Source: Fulvivirga marina (GTDB lineage Bacteria > Bacteroidota > Bacteroidia > Cytophagales > Cyclobacteriaceae). Taken from it: DNA of 64,000 nucleotides. Below the pieces are notes generated by a model. It ran no database searches. It worked only from the letters and a program-made list of their open reading frames with translations, and had not been told where the DNA came from. The position numbers and the translations under genes are program-made. This document shows positions 53,507 through 61,928 of the stretch, piece after piece. Position 1 is the first letter of the stretch; each line of letters begins with the position of its first letter. The stretch is taken from assembly GCF_016775155.1 (NCBI RefSeq), contig NZ_JAEUGD010000065.1:1-64000 (forward strand). The letters are read 5' to 3'.

Positions 53507-53607
53507 TCTTATGTAATGCTAATACTCATATTATACCTTCGTCGATAAGCTGATCTTAGTATTCAGTTGGTTTAAATTTATGCTATCGTTTTCCTTACGT
53601 AATTAAT

Positions 53608-56211
53608 ATGAAATCTGCCTATAATCTAAAACCTGAACAGATATTCTCAGCTATGGGCATAACCCCTGAATCTGGACTCAACGATGAAGGAGTGACGGAA
53701 AGGCGTGAACAATATGGGGTCAATGATATACAGGAAGACAAAGGCCAAACCTGGGCAGACATTATACTGAGACAAGTTAAAAGTCCCATTGTTCTTCTGC
53801 TGTTTTTCGCAGCTGGAGCGTCATTCTTTTTTGGAGAGTGGCTTGATGGTATTGCCATCCTTATTGTGATTCTTATCAATACAGCTGTAGGTTTTTATAT
53901 GGAATACCAAGCTGATCGTTCCATGCAAGCTTTAAGAGACCTAACTTCAATAACTGCCAGAGGAATTCGCAACGGTATACTTATGGAGATAGACTCCAGG
54001 GAGTTGGTGCCAGGGGACATCATTTACCTGGAAGCCGGTGACATGGTACCTGCTGATGCTCGGATTTTCAAACTGGCCCTGCTCCAGATCAACGAATCGA
54101 CTCTTACCGGGGAATCGTTACCCGTGGAAAAAGGTATAGACGCTTTGCCTGAAGGAACTGCAGTTGCCGAACAGGTCAACATGGTTTTTAAAGGCACTTA
54201 TGTAACCAGAGGCAATGCTTCTGCAATAGTTACCGGCACAGGTATGGACACTGAATTGGGAAAAATAGCCAATCTTGTGAGTAAAGCTGAACAAGCCTCC
54301 ACCCCACTAGAAAAGAAACTAGAGGCCTTCAGTAAGCGACTGATCAAAGTCACTCTGTTACTTGTTTTGCTCATATTCATTGCCGGATGGCTCATGGGAC
54401 AGGATTTTTTCGAAATGCTAAGAACCTCTATTGCACTTGCTGTTGCGGCCATACCAGAGGGATTACCCATTGTGGCCACCTTAGGGTTAGCACGTGGCAT
54501 GCTAATAATGGCCCGACACAACGTCATTGTTAAAAAATTGTCTGCAGTTGAGACTCTGGGTAGCACCAATGTCATATGTACGGACAAAACCGGTACGCTT
54601 ACCGAGAACCAAATGAGCGTTCAAAGAGTAAAACCCAAACCATCGGAAGCCGATCCTGCTAATAGTAAAATACTACAAGCCATGGCACTTTGTAATACGG
54701 CTAACATCACAGATGACGGCACTGAAATCGGAGACCCTCTTGAAACTGCCTTGCTTAGGTATGTTAACACATATGGGGTATCTGATAGTATTCGAAGTCG
54801 TTATCCTAAAATAAGTGAAGAGCCATTCTCATCTGAAACCAAAAGGATGATAACCACCCATAAGGATGATGATGGCTCCATAGCCTTTGTCAAAGGGGCC
54901 GTTGAGGAGATACTTCTCATCTCTGACAAAATAGGTACCGAAAACACTGTGCTTACCAGTGAAAACAAAAAGGCTCTACTCAATGAGGCCTCAGAACTAG
55001 CCTCTTCGGGTTATAAAGTAATTGCACTGGCTTTTCAACAAAGCCCTTCTAATAAAATAAGGACTGCCGGATTTTCTTTTTTGGCAATTGTGGCTTTAAT
55101 GGATCCGGCAAGACCAGATGTAGCCCAGGCTATTGATGAATGTAAATCTGCCGGCATCAAAGTAATCATGATCACGGGCGACCACCCACAAACTGCAAAT
55201 GAGATTGCTACACAACTAAATCTCATTGACCGGAAAAATAAAGGCACTTCCACCGGCCTTATGGGTTCCGAAATGAAAGCCTATGAAGAACTTACGGAAG
55301 ATGATAAAACTCTTTGGACCGAAACATCCGTATTTGCGAGGGTAAACCCAGTTCAAAAACTCGACCTTATACAGGTATTGCAAGACCAAAAGTATGTTGT
55401 AGGCATGACCGGTGACGGCGTTAATGATGCTCCAGCTCTCAAAAAAGCTGATATCGGAATAGCTATGGGACAAAGAGGCACACAAGTGGCTCAAGGAGTA
55501 GCTGATATGATACTAAAAGACGACTCTTTCTCATCGATAGTAATGGCTATCAAACAAGGGAGGATTATATTTGAAAACATTCGAAAATTCGTTATTTACC
55601 TATTATCAAGTAATCTAAGTGAAATAATTGCCATAAGCATAGCTTCAGGGTTATCACTCCATTTCCAGCTCCTACCCTTACAGATCCTTTTTATCAACCT
55701 TGTGTCTGATGTATTGCCGGCTCTAGCTCTTGGGGCAACGGCTGCTCCCGGGGATATTATGAAGCAACCTCCACGAAATCAGGATAAACCTATTATCGAC
55801 CCTGGAAGATGGAGAGCCATAATATTTTATGCCATAACCATAAGTGCCTGTAGCTTGGGAGCTGTAGTAAGCTACCATTTTCTTATTTACCCTGCCGGTG
55901 AGTGGAACCCCGAGCTATATAATAACATTCTGTTTTTTACACTCATCAGTGCCCAACTGCTTCATGTTTTTAATATGAATTCATCTAGCAGTAATTTTTT
56001 CAGATCAGAGGTTATGAGGAACAAATATGTATGGTATGCGTTGGCATGCGGGGTTGGCATCATTGGCATTTTGTACCAATTCGAAATCTTCCGTGAAGTA
56101 CTCTCTCTTTACCCCCTAACCGTTGTTGACTGGCTGGTCATTGTAACTTTCAGTCTTTTGAATATGACTATAAACTATCTGGCAAAGTTTTTTAAAATCA
56201 TTGCTCATTAG
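53608..56211 (+). CDS. Type II cation-transporting P-type ATPase (calcium-pump-like)
   Basis: An 867-residue P-type ATPase. Motifs: the actuator TGES, the transmembrane PEGLP (AAIPEGLPIVATLGLARGM), the phosphorylation loop DKTGTLTENQ, KGA in FVKGAVEEI, MITGDHPQTA and GDGVNDAPALKKADIGIAMG. PEGLP and the lack of N-terminal heavy-metal domains place it with Ca2+ or Na+/K+-type (PacL/CtpF-like) pumps. Membrane segments at ~60-100, 250-295 and six near the C-terminus (residues ~665-865). The cation is not certain. CtpF, as I recall, belongs to the mycobacterial dormancy regulon. Confidence 0.92.
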   Translation: MKSAYNLKPEQIFSAMGITPESGLNDEGVTERREQYGVNDIQEDKGQTWADIILRQVKSPIVLLLFFAAGASFFFGEWLDGIAILIVILINTAVGFYMEYQADRSMQALRDLTSITARGIRNGILMEIDSRELVPGDIIYLEAGDMVPADARIFKLALLQINESTLTGESLPVEKGIDALPEGTAVAEQVNMVFKGTYVTRGNASAIVTGTGMDTELGKIANLVSKAEQASTPLEKKLEAFSKRLIKVTLLLVLLIFIAGWLMGQDFFEMLRTSIALAVAAIPEGLPIVATLGLARGMLIMARHNVIVKKLSAVETLGSTNVICTDKTGTLTENQMSVQRVKPKPSEADPANSKILQAMALCNTANITDDGTEIGDPLETALLRYVNTYGVSDSIRSRYPKISEEPFSSETKRMITTHKDDDGSIAFVKGAVEEILLISDKIGTENTVLTSENKKALLNEASELASSGYKVIALAFQQSPSNKIRTAGFSFLAIVALMDPARPDVAQAIDECKSAGIKVIMITGDHPQTANEIATQLNLIDRKNKGTSTGLMGSEMKAYEELTEDDKTLWTETSVFARVNPVQKLDLIQVLQDQKYVVGMTGDGVNDAPALKKADIGIAMGQRGTQVAQGVADMILKDDSFSSIVMAIKQGRIIFENIRKFVIYLLSSNLSEIIAISIASGLSLHFQLLPLQILFINLVSDVLPALALGATAAPGDIMKQPPRNQDKPIIDPGRWRAIIFYAITISACSLGAVVSYHFLIYPAGEWNPELYNNILFFTLISAQLLHVFNMNSSSSNFFRSEVMRNKYVWYALACGVGIIGILYQFEIFREVLSLYPLTVVDWLVIVTFSLLNMTINYLAKFFKIIAH

Positions 56212-56267
56212 CATGAATCCCTGGATATGTAATTATTCATTTTATTGATAACACTCACCCATTCATA

Positions 56268-56310
56268 TGATTTCAGTCATACCTGACAAACAATTGATGT
56301 ACTAGGTTTG
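56268..56310 (+). promoter_or_regulatory. Activator site and -7 element before the OsmC gene
   Basis: Exact TGATTTCAGTCA (56268-56279) is centred 29.5 bases before TAGGTTTG (56303-56310), a perfect TAnnTTTG element. The ATG is 32 bases downstream. Confidence 0.82.
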
Positions 56311-56342
56311 TGACATACAATAACACTTAAATAATATATTTA

Positions 56343-56807
56343 ATGGGACCACATTTTTATAATATCAATGTTACCTGGTCTAAAGAAAGAATAGGACTGA
56401 TGAGCTCTCCTGAACTTCATAACATGACCCCGGGAAACGGTAGCATAGAAGTAGCTACACCTCCGCAATTTCCAAAAGGTATTGAAGGCCTATGGTCTCC
56501 CGAACACTTGTTTACAGCAGCCGTAAGCAGCTGTTTCATGACTACCTTCCTGGCAATAGCAGAAAACTTTAAACTTAACTTCAAGGGGTTTTCATGTGAC
56601 TCAAGTGGAAAACTGGAAATGGTTGATGGAAAACTGTACATGACCGAGGTACATGTAAAACCTGTAGTAACATTATATGATGATGAAGATCGCGAGCGTG
56701 CTTTAAAAATACTGAACAAAACAGAGCGTTCTTGCCTGATCTCTAACTCTATTACAGCAAAAGTTATTATGGAGCCCTTGATACAAACAGTATTGTGCAA
56801 GGCCTGA
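56343..56807 (+). CDS. OsmC/Ohr family peroxidase-like protein
   Basis: A 154-residue protein with both catalytic cysteines of the OsmC/Ohr fold: AAVSSCFMTTFLAIAEN and ERSCLISNSITAKV. Preceding the first is GLWSPEHLFTAAV, the family's P-E-x-L motif. It would reduce organic hydroperoxides using a thiol donor. It is a single-gene unit with a strong regulon promoter and its own terminator. Confidence 0.9.
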   Translation: MGPHFYNINVTWSKERIGLMSSPELHNMTPGNGSIEVATPPQFPKGIEGLWSPEHLFTAAVSSCFMTTFLAIAENFKLNFKGFSCDSSGKLEMVDGKLYMTEVHVKPVVTLYDDEDRERALKILNKTERSCLISNSITAKVIMEPLIQTVLCKA

Positions 56808-56833
56808 TTAAAGCCTTAAAGAATTGATTTGAC

Positions 56834-56885
56834 AAGTGAAAGGTTATTAAGTCTAACGACCTAATAATCTTTCACTTTATTTTAT
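56834..56885 (+). terminator. Long-stem terminator after OsmC
   Basis: A 20-base stem (56834-56853 with 56858-56877; AAGTGAAAGGTTATTAAGTC side) with a TAAC loop, two wobble pairs, and a T-rich tail TATTTTATCTT. It can also act from the opposite side for the minus-strand gene at 57001. Confidence 0.8.
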
Positions 56886-57000
56886 CTTGCGTTTATTTCG
56901 GCATTTCACGACACCTATACACTTTGGTATATTCAATATGCTAAGCAATTCTTTGTTCCAAAGTTGTTTTTTAAGCATAGCATACACCTAATCCTATTCC

Positions 57001-58086
57001 TTATTTATTTTTATTTTGTTTATCATTTTTCATACCTAACATCATAGAGACGGTTGCCCACTTCGGGTTTTGATCTGCAATGAGCTTGATAATGCCGACA
57101 AATGGCACAAAAAGGATCATTCCAGCCATACCCCATAGTAAACCTCCCGTAAATATTGCAATGAGCATCACCAAAGTATTTACGTGCAACTTGCTGCTCA
57201 CTGCTAAGGGAAATATAACATTGGCCTCCAGATACTGAACAAAGGAAAAAACAGCAATGATCCCTACCGGGTGCCAGATGGAATCATAGGTAATCCATGA
57301 CATGGCTATGGGCAATAACGAACCTACAATTATACCCACATAAGGGATAAATGTTAAAACTGAAGCGATAAAACCAAACAATATGGCATGAGGAACCCCC
57401 AATATCAGTAGCCCGATACTATTTAAAGTACCTACCACCAGATAGACGATGGCCATGCCCTTGATGAAATCATAGTAAGTTTGAATGGTAAGAGAAATAA
57501 TTTTTAACATCCTTGTATTCCGTTCAGAAGGAAATACTCGATATAATATCTCCATCCAATAGCCTCTGTAGTATAGAATAAGGACTACATAAACTGGAAC
57601 AAGCAGCATAAGTACTACCGAAAATGCGGATGCAGAAACCGCGTTGCGTACAACTCTAAATATATTAATACCTGACTCATCTGACATTCGCGTCAATATA
57701 TTCTCTTGTTGAACCTTTGAAATATTAAACACATCAATAAGCATTTGACTCAGGTCCTGTAATGATTGCTTGAGTTTATCTTGCAACAAAGGCCATTCAT
57801 CAAGAAATGCTATAAACTGGCTGATTAAAAGTGTTAATAAGAGCAACCCTAAAAGAACTAGTATACTCAATGAAATAACAATAGCCGCCATACGGCCAAC
57901 TTTTTTCCTTTCGAGCCAGGCACAAATAGGGTATAAAATAAAGCTAATCAGTACAGCAAAGCTTATAGGCACAAATATATCTCTACCGAAGTATAAGATG
58001 GCAGCTCCAAAAAATATGAATTGTAACCACTTTAAAATGTGTAAACTTTCTTTGGCAATAGTTTTCTGAGTTGGCATATTTCTCAA
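57001..58086 (-). CDS. AI-2E family transporter (YdiK/PerM-like)
   Basis: A 361-residue membrane protein. About eight hydrophobic segments are visible, including FVPISFAVLISFILYPICAWLERK, the family's loop motif around FIPYVGIIVGSLLPIA and SFVQYLEANVIFPLAVSSKLHVNTLVMLIAIF. The family includes autoinducer-2 exporters and cation antiporters, so the substrate is not certain. It lies downstream of PEP synthase on the same strand (70-base gap) and may be read through from that promoter. Confidence 0.88.
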   Translation of the reverse strand: MRNMPTQKTIAKESLHILKWLQFIFFGAAILYFGRDIFVPISFAVLISFILYPICAWLERKKVGRMAAIVISLSILVLLGLLLLTLLISQFIAFLDEWPLLQDKLKQSLQDLSQMLIDVFNISKVQQENILTRMSDESGINIFRVVRNAVSASAFSVVLMLLVPVYVVLILYYRGYWMEILYRVFPSERNTRMLKIISLTIQTYYDFIKGMAIVYLVVGTLNSIGLLILGVPHAILFGFIASVLTFIPYVGIIVGSLLPIAMSWITYDSIWHPVGIIAVFSFVQYLEANVIFPLAVSSKLHVNTLVMLIAIFTGGLLWGMAGMILFVPFVGIIKLIADQNPKWATVSMMLGMKNDKQNKNK

Positions 58087-58156
58087 TTTATGAGGGAAGC
58101 TTTATCACTTAATCAACCTTCATCATGCAGGTTAAGATAAAAAGATGTTAAATGAA

Positions 58157-60559
58157 TTAAAAGCTTAAGCTAGAGTCCATCTTTGGCTTAGACCTTTTTT
58201 CGGCTTCAGCAATATTTTCAATACCTCTAATAATTGCATCAGGATTAAAGGATATAGAATCTATATTATTTTCGACCAGAAAACGAGCAAATTCAGGGTA
58301 ATCGCTTGGTGCCTGCCCACATAGGCCAACCTTCACTCCTTTGGTATGTGCCACCTTAATAAGGTGCTTGATAAGATAAAGAACAGCTTCATTTTTCTCA
58401 TTAAACAGACTACTTACTATAGCCGAATCTCGGTCCAGGCCGAGAGTAAGTTGTGTCAGGTCATTAGAGCCAATAGAGAAGCCATCAAATATGTCGGCAA
58501 ACTTATCCGCGAGTAGAATATTACTGGGTATTTCAGCCATTACATACACCTCAAGTCCATGCTGCTTCCTCTTTAGGCCAAACTGTGCCATAGTATCCAA
58601 TACTTTTTGGCCCTCCTCAACCGTACGGCAGAAAGGTATCATCACTTTAATATTGTCCAGCATCATTTCTTCTCTGGCTCTTTTAATAGCTGCACATTCC
58701 AGTCCAAAGCCTTCAGCATAACGTTCATTATAATACCTACTGGCACCCCTGAAACCAAGCATAGGGTTTTCCTCTTCTGGCTCGAAAAACTTGCCTCCCA
58801 ATAACTTGGCATACTCATTGGTTTTAAAATCACTCATCCTTACTATAACCTCCCTCGGGTAATAGGCTGCCGCCACCAAACCAACAGACTCGGCAAGATT
58901 ATCAATGAAAAATTTTTTCTTATCAGCGTAATGCCTTGTAAGAGCAGCTATTTGCTTTTTCTCATTATCATTTGGCAGCTCATCATATTTCACAAGCGCC
59001 ATCGGATGTACCTGAAGGCTATTACTGATGGCAAACTCCATCCGCATCAACCCTACACCCTTGTTAGGATATGTGGCCAGTAAAAGCGCCTTACCAGGGT
59101 CAGCTAAAATGAACATTGGAGCTGTCTTAGTATTGGCTACTGCTCCGAGCTCGACCTCCTTTTCCTCCCATTTCAGTTTCCCATCATAAACCAACCCTTC
59201 ATCTCCGCCTACACATGATATGGTAACAATCTGACCATCAATTAACTGCTCCGTCGCAGAAAGCGTACCTACTATAGCCGGAATTCCCAACTCACGGGCT
59301 ACAATGGAAGCATGGCTTGTTCTCCCCCCTTTATTGGTAATAATACTGACAGCTTTCTTCAGCAGTGCATTCCAATCAGGGTTTGTTATATCGGCAACGA
59401 TAATATCCCCAGCCTTAACTTTTGCTCCATCGGCCAGGGACTTCACAATCCTCACCTTACCGCTTACAATTGCCCTTCCCACGGCTTTCCCCCTCAAAAG
59501 AGGCTCTTTTTTAGTGGATATTTTGTAATCCTTGAGTGTGATATTCCTGCGATGAGAGTGTACGGTTTCAGGGCGTGCCTGTAGTATGTAAATCTGATCC
59601 GTTAGCCCATCTTTAGCCCATTCGATATCCATTGGGCTTCGGTAGTGTTTTTCTATAGCCAATGACCACTGCCCCAACAAGTTGATCTCCTCATCTGAAA
59701 GCACAAATTGGTCTCTGAGGGTTACAGGTGTTTCCTTCCACTTAGTTTCATGAGCTTCACTTTTACCATACACAACCATCTGCTGCTTAGAACCCATACT
59801 ACGATAAACAATAGGGTGTCCCTGATTTTCTAACGCAGGCTTGAACAGGTAAAATTCATCCGTATTGACTGCCCCCTGAACCACACTCTCACCTAGCCCC
59901 CAAGCTCCTGTAATGTATATAAGGTTCTCATTTCCATTCTCAGGTTCAATGGTGAAGATTACCCCGGCACTACCCTTGTCTGATCTTACCATCTGTTGAA
60001 CCCCAACGGAAAGTCCAACCTGCATATCAGCAAAACCATTGTCACTTCTGTATTTGATAGCTCTGTCATTAAACAGGGATATATAGCACTTTTTAGCTGC
60101 CTCTAGTACATGTTTTACTCCTGAAACATTCAAAAAAGAGTCATGCTGACCAGCAAAACTGGCTGTTGGTAAATCTTCGGCCGTAGCACTGCTTCTGATG
60201 GCAAATGTTGCCTTACCTTTTTCTTCAATAAAGCCTTGGTATGCTTCATGAATAGCATGTGCCACATCACTCGGCCAATCGGCTTTTGAAATGAGCTTTC
60301 GACATTCCTTACCTACTTCAGCAAGGTTTCCTAAGGTTTTTCGATCAAGTCTATTAAGAGTCTTCTGCAGTGGAACTTCAAGTGAGTTTTTAACAATAAA
60401 TGACCTGTAAGCACCTACAGTAATAGCAAAACCATCGGGAACCATGACCCCTAATGGGGATAAGGTACTGATCAGTTCACCTAACGACGCATTTTTACCT
60501 CCAACCTCCGGTATATCATTCATTGTTAGAAAGCTAAAAGGCTGAACAAAGTTTTTCAT
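58157..60559 (-). CDS. ppsA: Phosphoenolpyruvate synthase
   Basis: An 800-residue enzyme converting pyruvate and ATP to PEP, AMP and phosphate. Nucleotide-binding domain ~1-340 (VGGKNASLGELIS, FAIRSSATAEDLPTASFAGQHDSFLN); central swivelling domain with the phospho-His in GGRTSHASIVARELGIPAIVG (~420-440); C-terminal PEP/pyruvate TIM-barrel (MRMEFAIS, MIPFCRTVEE, GLCGQAPSDYPEFARFL). It lies behind an ideal regulon promoter. PEP synthase in a stress regulon suggests maintaining PEP and gluconeogenesis in non-growing cells (inference). Confidence 0.95.
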   Translation of the reverse strand: MKNFVQPFSFLTMNDIPEVGGKNASLGELISTLSPLGVMVPDGFAITVGAYRSFIVKNSLEVPLQKTLNRLDRKTLGNLAEVGKECRKLISKADWPSDVAHAIHEAYQGFIEEKGKATFAIRSSATAEDLPTASFAGQHDSFLNVSGVKHVLEAAKKCYISLFNDRAIKYRSDNGFADMQVGLSVGVQQMVRSDKGSAGVIFTIEPENGNENLIYITGAWGLGESVVQGAVNTDEFYLFKPALENQGHPIVYRSMGSKQQMVVYGKSEAHETKWKETPVTLRDQFVLSDEEINLLGQWSLAIEKHYRSPMDIEWAKDGLTDQIYILQARPETVHSHRRNITLKDYKISTKKEPLLRGKAVGRAIVSGKVRIVKSLADGAKVKAGDIIVADITNPDWNALLKKAVSIITNKGGRTSHASIVARELGIPAIVGTLSATEQLIDGQIVTISCVGGDEGLVYDGKLKWEEKEVELGAVANTKTAPMFILADPGKALLLATYPNKGVGLMRMEFAISNSLQVHPMALVKYDELPNDNEKKQIAALTRHYADKKKFFIDNLAESVGLVAAAYYPREVIVRMSDFKTNEYAKLLGGKFFEPEEENPMLGFRGASRYYNERYAEGFGLECAAIKRAREEMMLDNIKVMIPFCRTVEEGQKVLDTMAQFGLKRKQHGLEVYVMAEIPSNILLADKFADIFDGFSIGSNDLTQLTLGLDRDSAIVSSLFNEKNEAVLYLIKHLIKVAHTKGVKVGLCGQAPSDYPEFARFLVENNIDSISFNPDAIIRGIENIAEAEKRSKPKMDSSLSF

Positions 60560-60590
60560 CTTTATTATAATTTAACCCTTTTAAGGTAAA

Positions 60591-60633
60591 CAAACCTAAC
60601 CTAACATATCATAATCTCCGATGACCAAGGTCA
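60591..60633 (-). promoter_or_regulatory. Activator site and -7 element before PEP synthase
   Basis: Exact TGACCAAGGTCA (60622-60633) is centred 29.5 bases upstream of TAGGTTTG (60598-60591, minus strand), identical in sequence and spacing to the OsmC promoter. Confidence 0.85.
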
Positions 60634-60643
60634 AGCTAAAGGG

Positions 60644-60687
60644 TGATTAAGATCATTTCAAGAAAGTTACATGCATGCCTACCTTAG
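60644..60687 (+). promoter_or_regulatory. Activator site and -7 element before helical-family member 3
   Basis: Exact TGATTAAGATCA (60644-60655) is centred 30.5 bases before TACCTTAG (60680-60687) and 22 bases from the PEP synthase site on the other side. Start codon at 60714. Confidence 0.68.
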
Positions 60688-60713
60688 TTAGACAATTTAA
60701 ACAATTAAAGCCC

Positions 60714-61127
60714 ATGATATCTGTTACCTCAGCTACCGATAAGTACATTGTTCAGCCTAGTTTGCTGGACAAGCATAGGAAAACACTTGAGTGGTTATCT
60801 GCCACTTTACTCTGGAAGCAAGAGCTGGCCTTCTTTCAAAAACTATTGGACCAAAATGCTTCGAAATTCACTGAAATTGAAGACAAGAAACAAATAGATC
60901 ATTTTCAAAATCTGATCATTTATTATAGTGGAGAATTGATCGATACATTGAGGAGCAAGCTTCGCGACCATGAAAAGCAACTTGCCGGAATGCTCGGAGC
61001 CAGAAATGAGTCAAGAATAGAATACTTTAAAGAGCATAACGAAATTATGAATGAGCTGGAAGCATTTAACAAAAGTTTTATTGAGTATAAGGAAGATTTC
61101 TTCCATTTTATCGAAAGAGTGCTTTAA
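60714..61127 (+). CDS. Unnamed helical stress-island family, member 3
   Basis: From the ATG at 60714 the product has 137 residues (MISVTSATDKYIV...). The upstream ATG at 60675 lies ahead of the predicted -7 element, and the ATG at 60714 aligns without gaps to the start of member 2, so I chose it. Shared motifs: WLSATLLWKQELAFFQKLL, LRDHEKQLAGML and KEDFFHFIERVL. Fully helical, charged, no signal peptide. Divergent from PEP synthase with two facing regulon promoters in the gap. Function unknown. Confidence 0.78.
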   Translation: MISVTSATDKYIVQPSLLDKHRKTLEWLSATLLWKQELAFFQKLLDQNASKFTEIEDKKQIDHFQNLIIYYSGELIDTLRSKLRDHEKQLAGMLGARNESRIEYFKEHNEIMNELEAFNKSFIEYKEDFFHFIERVL

Positions 61128-61144
61128 GCTATTATCAAATTAAA

Positions 61145-61188
61145 TCCCTTGAGCGGTTCATTTTAAAAGTTGTTCAAGGGAGTTTTAT
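61145..61188 (+). terminator. Terminator after helical-family member 3
   Basis: Stem TCCCTTGAGC (61145-61154) and GTTCAAGGGA (61172-61181) with one G-T pair, followed by GTTTTATCC. Confidence 0.65.
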
Positions 61189-61423
61189 CCCCTTCATTCA
61201 CTCCAAGTTGATACTCTACAGCTTCGCTCAGGTATACCTAAAACCACTTCCTGAGTATCTACAGATTATAACCTGGCGTATCTTATCGATAATCCTCTTT
61301 CATATTCCCATAGGTCAAATCAGGACAGTTAACCTCTCTTGAAATTATTGATATAAAAATTCAGACCTGAAATTACTTCTTTGATGTTTGGTATCGTGTA
61401 CCTCTCAAGGTTAAATGGTAGTT

Positions 61424-61783
61424 CTATTCCGCTTGGGCACATTGCGCTTCTTTTATACTATTGATCATCACCAGACTTCCTCCCATACATCCCGTTGCGA
61501 AGCTTTCTACGTATTCAAAATCTACCTGAACATGCATTCCATCCACCAACTCAAGATCTTGCATAGGATCTTCTATAGGTTGTGCTGGCGTTTGGAGAAA
61601 GTATGACCATAATGGCTCAAGGTATTTCCCACTTTCTAATCTTAGTAGAAAACCGCAGCCATCGAGATCGGAATGATCTTTCATCACAGCATTATAACGA
61701 CATTGGTCAACTATTTCAATGGATTCAGAATGGCATGCAGCGAGTAAAACTACAGACACAATTAAAGCAAGACCTTTAAACAT
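61424..61783 (-). CDS. Small lipoprotein of unknown function
   Basis: A 119-residue protein with a lipoprotein signal (MFKGLALIVSVVLLAAC, lipobox LAAC at C17). The mature part contains Cys pairs (DQCRYN, GCGFLL, TGCMGG, AQCAQ) that may form disulfides, and DGMHVQVDFEYVESFATGC. Resembles small secreted Bacteroidota lipoproteins with an OB-like pattern; no specific family. It stands alone between plus-strand genes. Confidence 0.72.
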   Translation of the reverse strand: MFKGLALIVSVVLLAACHSESIEIVDQCRYNAVMKDHSDLDGCGFLLRLESGKYLEPLWSYFLQTPAQPIEDPMQDLELVDGMHVQVDFEYVESFATGCMGGSLVMINSIKEAQCAQAE

Positions 61784-61928
61784 AAATCTTGTTTTTTAGG
61801 ATTACCATTACCTATTAGACACTGGTTATGATTGATGAGTTGTAATACCAAGTGTATATAAAGTGAAGCAAACAGAAGTGTGTTTCAATTATTTATATCA
61901 AATTTGCTTTAATAAATACGAAATACAA

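Noticed and set aside
60675-60713. Longer N-terminus for helical-family member 3
   Set aside because: It starts upstream of the predicted -7 element (60680-60687), and member 2 aligns gap-free with the ATG at 60714.
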